The notes below the pieces were generated by a model. It was not told the DNA's origin. It saw only the letters and a program-made list of their open reading frames with translations, and searched no databases. The translations under genes were made by a program, and so were the position numbers. From Leguminivora glycinivorella (taxonomy: Eukaryota; Arthropoda; Insecta; Lepidoptera; Tortricidae), in contig NC_062971.1 in assembly GCF_023078275.1 (NCBI RefSeq), positions 9,734,001-9,798,000 on the forward strand: 64,000 nucleotides of DNA, written 5' to 3'. Below, in pieces: positions 29,832-40,214 of this stretch. Each line of letters begins with the position of its first letter. Position 1 is the first letter of the stretch.

Positions 29832-30212
29832 TGTTAGCATTCATAATTTATTATTTAGATTTTAGTCATATTTAAAGATCCAAATATGTAATTTAAATTG
29901 CGGTATATTTTGATAAACAATGTCTGTGGTTTATCAAAATATACTAAATTAATAAGTAACGGAAGTTAGGATTTGACATCTCGTGCTGGCTCCCGACTGG
30001 TTCCGCTATCTTGGTTCGTGACTCGTGGGGAGGGCAAGATGGCGCCAACGGACTGACAGTTGTGAGGTAGAACGAGATAGATCAGGAATAAGTGCAAATC
30101 ATGTAAATGAGATCATTACGTTTTGATGTAAATTCTTGTGCATTATCGGAGTGTTCGTGAATAAACGCCCTGCAGAATCATCGGATCGTTTTATTGAATT
30201 GTCTGGTTTACA
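29832..30212 (+). repeat. 5' LTR
   Basis: 381 bp, TG...CA ends, AATAAA near 30,150-30,160 as a likely polyadenylation signal. Identical to the 3' LTR except for one base. Confidence 0.95.
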
Positions 30213-31333
30213 AATCAGACGGTGGGATTAATCGAGGTTATCGTATAAACCTTGGTGAAAAAACTTACGCCCTTGAAGGTATGTAAAAATAGTGATCACT
30301 TACCATATTTTAATAACATTGATTAAAGCGATAGCCATAGAAATTGCTTATTATTCCATGATCATTATGAAAACAGTTTTGACAAAATTAACTAAGTTTT
30401 TTTTGTCTAGTAATTACATTTAGTTATTCTCAGTGAGTACGTTTGAAATATTTATGTTTACAATGTTTTCTACAAAAATTACGAACTTAAATTGTCTATA
30501 TAAGAGTTGAAATTATAGTTAACTTTTCAAGTGGTATGTCAATTAAAGCGTAGTTAACGCTTATGTGTCGACATTTCTATAGACGTCGCTCGCCCGAAAG
30601 GATAAAATATATTGAACGCAGTTTTACATTTTTTTTAATAATAAGTTTTAAAGATTAACAGTAGGTCACAGTTTATTTGCAGTAAGTTTACAAAGCCTTA
30701 TGAAATTAAATATGTTTAGTAGTTTTAAAAATCAATAAAATATAGTATTTATAGTAAGTGTTTAAACTTAAATGAAATATTCACATTAATTTACAGCTGT
30801 GAAAAAAAAATAACTTCACAATGTTGAAAATTATTTGAAAGTGTTAAATTATGTTATAGCGAACTTACAAAATATTTAAATTACGTAACAAAATGAGGAA
30901 AATGTCTCGATAGAATGCAAATTAAATTTCATTAACGTATGACAGGATTCATAACAGTTTACAACGATTGTACCTATCGAAGGTTGCTATCCTTCAGTGT
31001 TGTAAATTGCGAAAACAATGGTAGATAAAGTGTCGCCCGATTTTTAACCAATTTCAATTTCAATTTCAATCTCAAACCTTGTCTTATTGACAACGTGTAA
31101 TATTTTGTCATAGCAGTAATTTCGACAGTTACTATGAAAATGCTTAACCGTTTATTATAAGACCATAAAGTTGCTATTGTTTATTATAGTATAGAGGCAC
31201 CTTATTGCAAGTGATTATTTCGATGTTTACAAGCGATTTATAAGTTCTTAAACACTCAGTAAACTTTCAATCATGTGCATCTAAAGTATAATTGAAGAAC
31301 ATTCACTTTTGGTGACATTTTGCAGTTACAATC
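30213..31333 (+). other. Retrotransposon 5' leader
   Basis: 1.1 kb of AT-rich untranslated sequence between the 5' LTR and the Gag start, with a short tandem 'caatttcaatttcaat' run near 31,048. Such a long leader would hold primer-binding and packaging signals; I cannot place them. Confidence 0.6.
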
Positions 31334-34300
31334 ATGGCAAGTGGAAAAGAGACGAGCCCAGGACCCTCTCGTAGGCGGAAAAGAGATGAGTCCTATGAAG
31401 ATGATGACATTGATGACAACCGTAGCCCAGAGCGCCAGAGACGTCGGCACTCCGGGCACCGCAGCAGCCGCAGTCGACATAGGAAGAGCAAGAAGGTGAG
31501 GCGGTCTAGGTCTCATCGGCGAAGGTCACGCAGTTCTTCACATCGTCGGCACCAGCGCAATAGGTTGCAATCACGTGAACGTAAATCTGTCACCCCAGCT
31601 AGAACACCCCAGCAGATGGCACCGGCAGTTGCTGATACGATTTCTTCAGAAACATCCAATTCATCTGTTAGTAATAAGGAAATGACAGATTTCGCCACAC
31701 AATTTAAAGAACTCATTCAGACTATGAAAGCAGGAGGTAATAATGAAAGATTTCCGACTATGAATGTGATACCTGAATATGACCCTGCTAAACGGACGCA
31801 GACTATTAGTACATGGTTGTTGAAAGTTAATGAATGTGCGCAAATTTATAGCTGGACAGAACGACAAACTATCCATTACGCTTTACCTAAATTAGTTGGT
31901 CTTGCGCAACAATGGTATCAAGGATTACCGAGTCTCCTGTTTTCATGGTCTGAGTGGCAGGAGAAGCTGAAGTCAGCTTTTCCCAGTGATGAAAATTATG
32001 GGCGACTATTGACTGAAATGTTGGCCTGTAAAGCACGATTTGGTGAATCGCTAGAAGAATACTATTATAGGAAAATGATTTTGTTAAATCGATGCAATAT
32101 ATCGGGTAAAAATGCAATAGACTGTCTGTTATTTGGCATTGAGGACAGGTCTGTAAGAACAAGCGCTGAGGCTGCTCAATTCACAGAGCCTGATAAATTA
32201 TTAGTATACTTACGAAATGTGAAAATTACGAAACCCAACGAAAAGACTAACGCAACTTTCCAGGCCGGCACTTCGGACAATAGGCGTCCTAGGTTTAATA
32301 GATCTGTGCCCAATAATAATGAATCTAAAAGCAATACTAAATGTTACAATTGTGGCGAAGAGGGTCACCCATATTTTAAATGTAAACTTCCAATCAAAAG
32401 ATGCAACTCATGTAGTAAAGTCGGGCATATTGCCAGTGAATGTTCTGTGAAAAAAGATACCACTGAGAAAAAGACTGTTTTGCGCATATCACTTAAACAG
32501 GGAAATGATACCAAATACTTCAAACCCGCATTGGTTAATGGTAAGGATTTTGATTGTTACATAGACTTTGGCAGTGAATGTACTGTAATGAGGGAATCAG
32601 ACGCTCGTAAATTGACAGATGAGTGGACTCTGATAGATTTACCAGTGCTTACAGGTTTCGGCGATGGGCTAGTTAACTGTATAGGAAAGTTTGATATCAA
32701 TTTGAAAATTGACTCTGCTCAAGCGGGTTTAGAAACGCTGGTTGTTCCAGATCATCTCCTAAAAGTACCTTTGTTAGTAGGGCAGACATTTACCGAGCAG
32801 GAACACATCGTAGTTTATAAAACTAGCAAGACTCTTAAAATATCAACCAACACATTACAGATTAAAGAAAACGTGCCATTATATGTTCATAAGTCAGTCA
32901 ATGTTAGGGGCTACACGATTGTAGAAGTGTTTACGAAACCGGTGTATAGTGGGGATTTGTTTATCGAGCCAAGTATGTGTTTACAGCCAAGAAAAGAATA
33001 CGAGAGTATACAAAGTGTCATTAAAATGGTAGATGGCTGTGGTCAGGTCGTAATCAAAGGTTTAGTCGCGGAGGGTTTTAATTTAGAAAAAGACGTATTG
33101 CTAGTCCGTGCGATACCTTTGAAGGAAGCTCCTAAAACCACGGAAACATATAGTGTCAATAGAATCGAATGTAATACTAGTAGACAGGACAGAGATTGTT
33201 TGATTGATGAAACGATGGTAAATGTAGATGAGAATATAAATAAAGATGATCGGCTTAAATTGGTAAATCTGCTTAATGAATATAGAGATTGCTTCGCGTT
33301 TTCAATTAAAGAACTAGGCTGCGTCACCAATACGGAAATGAATATTAAATTAAATGATCCTACACCTGTGGTATATAGACCATATCGGTTACCACTTTCA
33401 GAGCGAGAAGTAGTGAGAGGTATAGTTCAAGAACTTGAAGAATCAGGTATCGTTCAGCAATCTTCTTCAGAATACGCATCACCGATTTTATTAGTTAAAA
33501 AGAAAACTGGCGATTACCGCCTTTGTGTGGATTTCAGAACTCTAAATAAACGCACAATCAAAGAACATTATCCTCTTCCGAGGATAGATGATCAGCTAGA
33601 TAATCTTTCTGGACATAAATATTATACAACCTTGGACTTAGTATCAGGGTATTATCAGATCCCCATGGCGGAATCTTCAAGACATCTAACTGCTTTCATA
33701 ACGCCAGACGGGCATTATGAATTCACAAGAATGCCCTTCGGGCTAGTTAATGCACCGTCCACTTTTCAAAGGGCAATTAATAACATCTTAGGTAATGCTA
33801 GATTCAAAGATGCTTTAGCATACATGGATGATGTGAATATTCCGGCGAAGACTGTTGAGGAAGGCCTTACTAAATTGAGAGAGATATTAGAACTGTTTCG
33901 AAATTCAGGGTTAACATTGAATCTTAAAAAGTGTCACTTTCTGATGCAGTCGATCAATTATCTCGGGTTCGAAATTAGTGAGAAAGGTATACGGCCTGGT
34001 GAGAGTAAGATTGAGGCGGTGGAAAAATTTCCTAGACCAACTGATCAGCACAAAGTACGACAATTCGTAGGACTGGCTAGTTTCTTTCGCCGGTTTGTCA
34101 AAGGGTTTTCATCAATTTCAAAACCTTTAACTCAATTGTTGAAGAAAGATGCCCGTTGGCTATGGGGAGAGGCTGAAGAAAACGCATTTATCACGTTGAA
34201 AAATGAGTTAGTTAAACGACCAATATTGTCGTTTTATGATCCAACATATGAAACGCAGGTTCACACAGACGCCTCTAAACATGGCATTGCGGGCATACTT

Positions 34301-34969
34301 CTTCAAAGACGAGATAAAAACTCCCCATTCACTGCAGTCGCGTACTTTAGTAGGCAAACTTCGCCGGAAGAAGCTAAATTCACTTCTTATGATTTAGAAA
34401 CACTGGCCGTGGTATGCTCAGTACAGCGTTTTCGCGTGTATTTGTTAGGGATTTCCTTCACCATCGTCACAGATTGTAACTCACTTCGAGCCACTTTTGA
34501 TAAGAAAGACATGTTACCGAGAGTAGCGCGTTGGTGGAGCATACTCCAAGAGTATGATTTTAGTATTGTGTATAAACCCGGACTAACTATGTCCCACGTC
34601 GACGCGTTAAGCCGTAACCCTCCAGAGCTAAAATCTACCCCTATTTTAAACATTCAAAGTATCAGTTCTAATTGGATAACTACGGTACAAAACAGCGACC
34701 CAGAACTTCAGAGAATAGTAAACATACTGAATGATCCAGAAAGCAATAATATTGTAGAAATCAAAAATAATTACTTGGTTAAGAGGGGGTTGTTATTTAG
34801 GAAGACTGAAGATGGGGATCGCTGGGTTGTACCAAAAGGCGTTAGATGGCAGGTATTGAAGGCTAGTCATGATGATATTGGCCATTTCGGTTTCGACAAG
34901 ACGTACGACAAAATCAAGAGCAATTATTGGTTTGCTAAAATGAGAAGATTCATTAAAAAAATACGTTGA
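31334..34969 (+). CDS. Gag-Pol polyprotein, up to a frameshift in integrase
   Basis: 1,211 codons from ATG 31,334. Residues 1 to about 90 are an arginine/serine-rich tail with many RS/SR pairs. A Gag core spans about 140-300. Two CCHC zinc knuckles begin at residues 337 and 357. The protease follows, with motif IDFGSE at 410-415 where D-S/T-G is usual. Reverse transcriptase (about 675-860) has the catalytic YMDD at 830-833. RNase H contains HTDASK (Asp 979), followed by the DALSRNP end motif. Integrase begins with the zinc-binding His pair at 1179 and 1184. The frame then stops because of an extra A in the run 34,955-34,961. Gag and Pol are fused in one frame, as in several insect Ty3/gypsy lineages. 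Confidence 0.92.
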   Translation: MASGKETSPGPSRRRKRDESYEDDDIDDNRSPERQRRRHSGHRSSRSRHRKSKKVRRSRSHRRRSRSSSHRRHQRNRLQSRERKSVTPARTPQQMAPAVADTISSETSNSSVSNKEMTDFATQFKELIQTMKAGGNNERFPTMNVIPEYDPAKRTQTISTWLLKVNECAQIYSWTERQTIHYALPKLVGLAQQWYQGLPSLLFSWSEWQEKLKSAFPSDENYGRLLTEMLACKARFGESLEEYYYRKMILLNRCNISGKNAIDCLLFGIEDRSVRTSAEAAQFTEPDKLLVYLRNVKITKPNEKTNATFQAGTSDNRRPRFNRSVPNNNESKSNTKCYNCGEEGHPYFKCKLPIKRCNSCSKVGHIASECSVKKDTTEKKTVLRISLKQGNDTKYFKPALVNGKDFDCYIDFGSECTVMRESDARKLTDEWTLIDLPVLTGFGDGLVNCIGKFDINLKIDSAQAGLETLVVPDHLLKVPLLVGQTFTEQEHIVVYKTSKTLKISTNTLQIKENVPLYVHKSVNVRGYTIVEVFTKPVYSGDLFIEPSMCLQPRKEYESIQSVIKMVDGCGQVVIKGLVAEGFNLEKDVLLVRAIPLKEAPKTTETYSVNRIECNTSRQDRDCLIDETMVNVDENINKDDRLKLVNLLNEYRDCFAFSIKELGCVTNTEMNIKLNDPTPVVYRPYRLPLSEREVVRGIVQELEESGIVQQSSSEYASPILLVKKKTGDYRLCVDFRTLNKRTIKEHYPLPRIDDQLDNLSGHKYYTTLDLVSGYYQIPMAESSRHLTAFITPDGHYEFTRMPFGLVNAPSTFQRAINNILGNARFKDALAYMDDVNIPAKTVEEGLTKLREILELFRNSGLTLNLKKCHFLMQSINYLGFEISEKGIRPGESKIEAVEKFPRPTDQHKVRQFVGLASFFRRFVKGFSSISKPLTQLLKKDARWLWGEAEENAFITLKNELVKRPILSFYDPTYETQVHTDASKHGIAGILLQRRDKNSPFTAVAYFSRQTSPEEAKFTSYDLETLAVVCSVQRFRVYLLGISFTIVTDCNSLRATFDKKDMLPRVARWWSILQEYDFSIVYKPGLTMSHVDALSRNPPELKSTPILNIQSISSNWITTVQNSDPELQRIVNILNDPESNNIVEIKNNYLVKRGLLFRKTEDGDRWVVPKGVRWQVLKASHDDIGHFGFDKTYDKIKSNYWFAKMRRFIKKIR

Positions 34970-35984
34970 TTCGTGCTTAGAGTGTGCGCACGCAAAGGTC
35001 CCAGCTGGAAAAAAGGCTGGTGAATTACATACAATTGAAAAGGTTGACCGGCCATTTCATACTATCCATATTGACCACTTGGGACCTTTCGTACGCAGCA
35101 AAAAGAAAAACGCTTATTTACTCCTAATAATAGATGCGTTCACAAAATATATCATGTTAATACCAGTGAAGAGCACGAAAGCTGTCCATTCGATTAGAGC
35201 TATTAAGCACTACTTTCACACGTTTGACGTACCGAAACGGCTGATATCGGATCGCGGAACTTCGTTTACGGCTAAAAGTTTTAGAAACTATTTACATTCT
35301 CGAGGGGTGAAACATATTCTCAACGCAACCGCAACACCACGTGCAAATGGGCAGGTGGAGAGGTATAATCGAACGGTGTTATCCTCTCTTACTGCTGCTA
35401 CCCATGGCAAGTCGGAAGCGTCATGGGATGAATATGTTGATGAAGTCCAATGGGGCTTAAACAACACTCTAAACAAGGGCACGGGAAAAACACCCTCACA
35501 AGCACTTTTTGGTTTTAAGCTGACTGGAATGTCTGACTCGGTTTTACAATCGCACATTGAAAATGACGAGACTGAGGCTCTGGTTGATCTGGTTGACGAT
35601 AGTAAGAGTACGGTAGTTGAGGATCAGTCAGTAGATAATATTCGTAATGACATTTCTGAACACATCCGGTTAAACCAAGAAAAACAAAAAGTCGTTTTTG
35701 ATAAGCGCAGAAAACTACTCACTTTTCAGGTTGGGGACTTAGTAAGGTTGGAAAGAGATATACCGTCGAGTGGGCAAAGTAGAAAGCTGGTGCCTAAACT
35801 TCGGGGACCATATCGTGTTGTTAAAGTACTTGATAATGATAGGTACGTTGTTGAAGACACTCCACTTTCGCGAAAGGGTAATAAACCATTTAGTGGAATT
35901 TTCTCCGTTGATAAAATGCATCGGTGGATGGTATTTAATAGAAGTAATGACACTGATTCTAATAGCGAAAGTGATGAGTCGTAA
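34962..35984 (+). CDS. Integrase, remaining part in the shifted frame
   Basis: This frame picks up the integrase directly after the frameshift. The zinc-motif cysteines fall at nt 34,974 and 34,983. The catalytic core has Asp at nt 35,073 (IDHLGPF), Asp at 35,250 (SDRGTSF) and Glu at 35,358 (GQVERYN); the last two are separated by 35 residues, the DD35E spacing. A GPY-type C-terminal module (LRGPYRVV) lies near 35,800, with a stop at 35,982. The TTG at 35,079 is not a real start. The minus ORFs opposite are shadows. Confidence 0.9.
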   Translation, partial: YVDSCLECAHAKVPAGKKAGELHTIEKVDRPFHTIHIDHLGPFVRSKKKNAYLLLIIDAFTKYIMLIPVKSTKAVHSIRAIKHYFHTFDVPKRLISDRGTSFTAKSFRNYLHSRGVKHILNATATPRANGQVERYNRTVLSSLTAATHGKSEASWDEYVDEVQWGLNNTLNKGTGKTPSQALFGFKLTGMSDSVLQSHIENDETEALVDLVDDSKSTVVEDQSVDNIRNDISEHIRLNQEKQKVVFDKRRKLLTFQVGDLVRLERDIPSSGQSRKLVPKLRGPYRVVKVLDNDRYVVEDTPLSRKGNKPFSGIFSVDKMHRWMVFNRSNDTDSNSESDES

Positions 35985-36172
35985 CTTTTGATTGGCAAGT
36001 AAGTAGGAGTAATGCAAATATTCTCGCATCAAAGCTGATGTAAATTCATGTACAAGCGTCATATTATGAATAAATAAGAATATGATTATGATGAGCTACA
36101 ATGGATTATATTCAAGAATATTATGTTAAAATACCTTATCAAATATTGTGTAAAATGAATGATCTATAAAAT

Positions 36173-36608
36173 GTCGGAGACATAAAGGTGCTCCAATATC
36201 AAATTAAGTTTAATTGAGGCAGTGTTGGAGACATGAAGGGGCTCCAGGCTGTAAGTAGTTATAGGCAGTGTTGGAGACATGAAGGGGCTCCAGGCTGTAA
36301 TTAGATATTAATAGGCAGTGTTGGAGACATGAAGGGGCTCCAGGCTGTGAGTAGATGATATTAAGCAGTGTTGGAGACATGAAGGGGCTCCAGGCTGTGA
36401 TTAGATGTTAATAAGCAGTGTTGGAGACATGAAGGGGCTCCAGGCTGTGAGTTATGTTGATAGGCTGTGTTGGAGACATGAAGGGGCTCCACACTGAAAG
36501 TCAATTGTATGAGTGTTGGAGACATGAAGAGGGCTCCAGATTGTGATTAGACTGATTAGATAACATGAGACAGTATTAGAGACGTAAAGGGATCTTTATA
36601 CTGTAATG
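36173..36608 (+). repeat. ~50-bp tandem repeat in the retrotransposon 3' region
   Basis: Nine units, seven well conserved, start at about 36,172, 36,223, 36,269, 36,319, 36,369, 36,419, 36,468, 36,514 and 36,574. Each contains tgttggagacatgaaggggc followed by 'tccaggctgt'. Within each unit GGAG and CTCC can pair as a small stem. The array lies between the integrase stop and the 3' LTR. Confidence 0.9.
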
Positions 36609-36901
36609 GTTTCGTAAGAAGAATTTTGTAAATCATTGGTTAAAATGATTGCACAAATGTCGTTTAATAATGTTACTAGTATTATAAACATAGTTAAAAT
36701 ATAGTTATTATGTGTGAAAATGAGGTATCATGAGCCAACTTATCTTATATTTCTTGTAAAATAAATACATATATTATATACTTATAACAAGAAATAAGTA
36801 AAACAAATGATTGTAATATAGTATTAAAGCGTAAGTGTAAACAATTAATCATAGTACTGGCATTTTATCGAGACGATAAAAAAAAGTCAGGAAAGGCCGA
36901 C

Positions 36902-37282
36902 TGTTAGCATTCATAATTTATTATTTAGATTTTAGTCATATTTAAAGATCCAAATATGTAATTTAAATTGCGGTATATTTTGATAAACAATGTCTGTGGT
37001 TTATCAAAATATACTAAATTAATAAGTAACGGAAGTTAGGATTTGACATCTCGTGCTGGCTCCCGACTGGTTCCGCCATCTTGGTTCGTGACTCGTGGGG
37101 AGGGCAAGATGGCGCCAACGGACTGACAGTTGTGAGGTAGAACGAGATAGATCAGGAATAAGTGCAAATCATGTAAATGAGATCATTACGTTTTGATGTA
37201 AATTCTTGTGCATTATCGGAGTGTTCGTGAATAAACGCCCTGCAGAATCATCGGATCGTTTTATTGAATTGTCTGGTTTACA
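36902..37282 (+). repeat. 3' LTR
   Basis: 381 bp, one substitution from the 5' LTR, followed by the target duplication agca at 37,283-37,286. A purine-rich stretch (aaaaaaagtcaggaaagg) lies just upstream but is separated from the LTR by five bases. Confidence 0.95.
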
Positions 37283-37643
37283 AGCACAACTTCCATTTAT
37301 CAGGTATGTTTTCATTTACAGTAATAAGTAACTTTTAATAAATAATATAATATTTAGGTTCATAATTTAAATCAAGATGAAAAAATAAACTTAAATGCGT
37401 TTTACATATTAGATATTGCAAAACAAAGGTAAAAATCATAAGTTTATCCAATAATTTTACATTCGACATTTAAATATTCTTGAACGCAACCACATTTTTC
37501 GTAATTGAAAACCGGCTTATTTTCTATTTCTCTTGTCTATGGTATGTTTGACATTTGTAAACTTATCACGAAACTATTTGAACTATTTCGGTGGTGTGTA
37601 GTTTGTTTTAATTCGACGTTATTGTGCAAAAACATAAGTAATT
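37283..37643. other. Noncoding stretch
   Basis: AT-rich, no element recognised. It may contain the 5' untranslated part of the degenerate ORF that follows. Confidence 0.35.
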
Positions 37644-37916
37644 ATGAGTGATTCTGGTGAAAAATTCACTTCCGAAGAAATCAAGGCTATGGGCGCTCAA
37701 AGTGACTGACAATTTGTTACATGAAAAGTCAGATAAAGCGTACCAAAAATGTTATGACTTGTTTTGACATGGAAATTGCAAAAAAATGTTTCAACTTTCT
37801 CTGAAACGGCGTTGTTGGCATATTTTGAAGAATTGTGCAACAAGTTCTCGCCATCAACATTGTGGACAGAATACTCAATGCTACGACGATCCACACAAAT
37901 ATTCCCATTACATGAA
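37644..37916 (+). pseudogene. Broken spliced ORF, possibly Crypton-like
   Basis: ATG 37,644 starts a peptide (MSDSGEKFTSEEIKAMGAQS) that changes frame twice (near 37,703 and 37,766). It continues as a coherent protein-like sequence including FSETALLAYFEELCNKFSP and STLWTEYSMLRRST, ending at a splice donor GAA|GTAAGT (GT 37,917-37,918). The 'LLAYFEEL..K..PSTLW..YSML' pattern recalls the helical N-terminal domain of tyrosine recombinases of Crypton-type elements. That assignment is from memory of the pattern and is uncertain. The two frameshifts show it is not functional as it stands. Confidence 0.4.
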
Positions 37917-37994
37917 GTAAGTAACTAACCCATTTTATTATTCTCGAATAGGTATGTATGTGGCTGTCGTAGAAAAAGTATAGTACTTATAAAA

Positions 37995-38102
37995 TCGTAA
38001 CATTATGAAGGCTATAAAAGTCTCGTACCTTACTTAGGCCACTCGGCAAGCCTTCGTGGCCTAACCGCGGTACTCAACTTTTATAGCCTTCATAACGTTA
38101 CC
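37995..38102. mobile_element. Palindromic repeat, about 108 bp
   Basis: cgtaacattatgaaggctat and the following bases are inverted at the right end (...atagccttcataacgttac). An inner inverted pair 'aggccac/gtggcct' brackets the loop. Probably a small MITE. Confidence 0.7.
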
Positions 38103-38555
38103 GTTATATAATATACTATTACATCGGATTCACTTATATACGTTAAATCTTGTGTAGTGGATAACTTGATACTGATATGTACTTATATAAGCATTTTAAT
38201 GCGTTTTTGTTTCAATTGCAATAACATCAAGTGCCCCAACTTTGCCAACCATGCCTTGCCTAACATGGTGTTGCTCGAAAATAGTAGTTCTCCTCAATAT
38301 AGGTGAGAATAGTTATTTTTTAGGGATTTAGCAGGGTAGGCAAAGTTGGAGCCTTTGACGCGCGGTACCGTAGTAAGTAGGTACTTAGTTTTAGTTGGTA
38401 ATCCAGCTCTAACGGTGACTTCGTCCACTGAAGTGTTTTAAAGTAAACCCCTGCCCTACCTTAGTTCTACCAAGGCTTTAGCCTTGTTCCGAGGTAAAAT
38501 CATTTTAGGTGAAAACTATCTACCTATCCACAAAATGAGATACATAATTATCATT
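38103..38555. other. Noncoding stretch
   Basis: No gene or repeat recognised. Confidence 0.4.
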
Positions 38556-38959
38556 CACTAGTTCGGAAACACGTGTTTTGTCCTTTAATACCAGCGGGTA
38601 AAAACGCATTTTATCCACTAGTGGGTAAAGTAATTTGACCTTGAATAAAGTCAAATTAACTGCTTTAAAATTGACAAAAGTAGGTGAATCTAGTAATTAA
38701 GATGATTTACCACCTGTGGAACTACTGGAAGCAGTGATAAACGCATTTTTTTGCGTTGTAGTTTCCTCGCTGTAGTGAGGGGAAAAGTTTCGTGTTACAC
38801 TCGGGTGCAAATGTATTTTACTTCTCGTGTTAAAAAACTCGCAAGTTCAGGATTCTATTCTCGAACCAACTATAGAATCCTTTCACTTGCTCGTTTTTCA
38901 ATTCCACACTCGGCGTTAAAATACAACTTTGCCCCCTTGTATAACAAATAACTATTCTT
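38556..38959 (+). repeat. Dispersed repeat, family A, copy 2
   Basis: Same orientation and ends as 4,887-5,326, but shorter by the 'cactcgcttcgctcgtggtt' block and a poly-T/A insertion. The 66-codon ORF 38,751-38,951 inside is repeat sequence. Confidence 0.75.
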
Positions 38960-38997
38960 CCATCATCTGTTCTAAACGTAAGTAACGAGTCGTGTGC

Positions 38998-39164
38998 GTA
39001 GCCGAATGCACAAACGCTCACGAAACGCTCACGATAATATTTCTTTCGTAGCTATCTGGCTATCTATCTCTATCGCTCTTGCGTATTGGGGCGACAGAGC
39101 CAGGTTACATTTCTACGGCGTTTCGGTGGCGTATCACGTAGCAGAAATGCCATTTGGCTGCGGG
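38998..39164. mobile_element. Palindromic MITE-like repeat, family P, copy 3
   Basis: Inverted ends gtagccgaatgcac ... gccatttggctgcgg with the core 'cgctcttgcgtattgggg' and 'cgacagagccagg'. Same family as 6,249, 9,476 and 55,160. Confidence 0.7.
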
Positions 39165-39940
39165 GCCTGTTCCACGTCATCCCATGTCCGAGCGTTCACA
39201 AATAAATAGAAGCAGATTCTAATTTAAGAGTTAATTGTTAGTAAAACAGCAGACTAGGCTACGTGCTTGGTCTTAATTAGTTTCTTGAACTGTAGCTACT
39301 TATACGTTAGTTGCTCGTTCGTATCGTTGCTTGTTAAAACTAACTTTAAGTAAGTGTACAAGGCAAGGAAGTATTGATTGCTTTGAGATAAATAATAAGG
39401 TAATAAGGCTTACGAAACTAACAATAACTAATTAGTAACAAAGATACAAACGCATGTTTCAATAAAAGTGAGTATAAAAAAATTAAGATATTATCGTAAT
39501 CCGGTACATTATAATAAGGTTAACTAAGATGATCTTTTAAGTTTTTAACTTTGTCGGCGCACACCTAATTTACCGTTCATGTAGTACCGTCACTATTACG
39601 TAGTTTCAGAAGTAAGTAAAAAAGAAAAGTAACTAAGCTTTTTAAGTCATATCCAACTCCAAGAAACAGAGTGCAATTGAGCGACTAAAGGCCCAATCAA
39701 TGAATAAAATATTATAGACCTTATTTGTGATTCGTCTCGCCCTCGTACCTATTTCTGTAAAATACGCAAGCCCCACTTCTACGGAGCAAGACGCTAGTAA
39801 ATTGCACTCGATTTAAGCATACAATTCTGAGCTCTATACATTTCAATTAAGGTGTTAAATGGAGAAGTTCATTGACAAATCTCTCGATGGCTACCTATAT
39901 AGTCTATAGATGTATAGATCCAGCGTGAACTCAAAGTTTT
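39165..39940. other. AT-rich noncoding stretch
   Basis: Nothing recognisable. Confidence 0.4.
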
Positions 39941-40214
39941 CTTTGTAAATTAAGTTTACGATCTTTTCTGATTAGGTTAGGTACGTGCACGTATACGTGC
40001 AAAATGTTGATGTGTGTAATTGGGATATTTGAAATTTGAGTGTAATTAGGTATCTACATGTTACATAAAATCATGAAATTAAGACTCAATTCTTTGTAAA
40101 GTTTGCGATCTTATCTGATTAGGTTAGGTACATGCACGTAACGTGCAAAATGTTGGTGTGTGTAATTGGGATATTTGAAATTTGAATGCACCTACATGTT
40201 ACATAAAATCATGA
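39941..40214 (+). repeat. Tandem duplication of about 150 bp
   Basis: 'ctttgtaaa..aagttt.cgatct' through 'ggttaggtacRtgcacgta' to 'cataaaatcatgaaatt' occurs at 39,941 and again at 40,092. The element at 40,215 begins exactly where the second copy ends. Confidence 0.75.

Larger units (their letters stand above)
29832..37282 (+). mobile_element. Ty3/gypsy LTR retrotransposon, nearly complete
   Basis: 7,451 bp with two 381-bp LTRs (TGTTAG...TTTACA) that differ at one position (T at 5' versus C at 3' in 'ggttccgcYatcttgg'). The target duplication agca lies on both sides (29,828-29,831 and 37,283-37,286). The order Gag, zinc knuckles, protease, reverse transcriptase, RNase H, integrase is that of Ty3/gypsy (Metaviridae-like) elements. 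No envelope gene is seen. A 1-nt frameshift in integrase is the only coding break I find. LTR identity implies a recent insertion. A possible primer-binding site starts at TGGGATTAA (30,223), but I could not match it to a tRNA. Confidence 0.95.

Noticed and set aside
35288..36062. Several minus-strand ORFs opposite integrase
   Set aside because: Shadows of the integrase reading frame.
36173..36608. CRISPR-like array
   Set aside because: Repeat and spacer are not distinct (the whole ~50-bp unit is repeated) and it lies in a eukaryotic retrotransposon.
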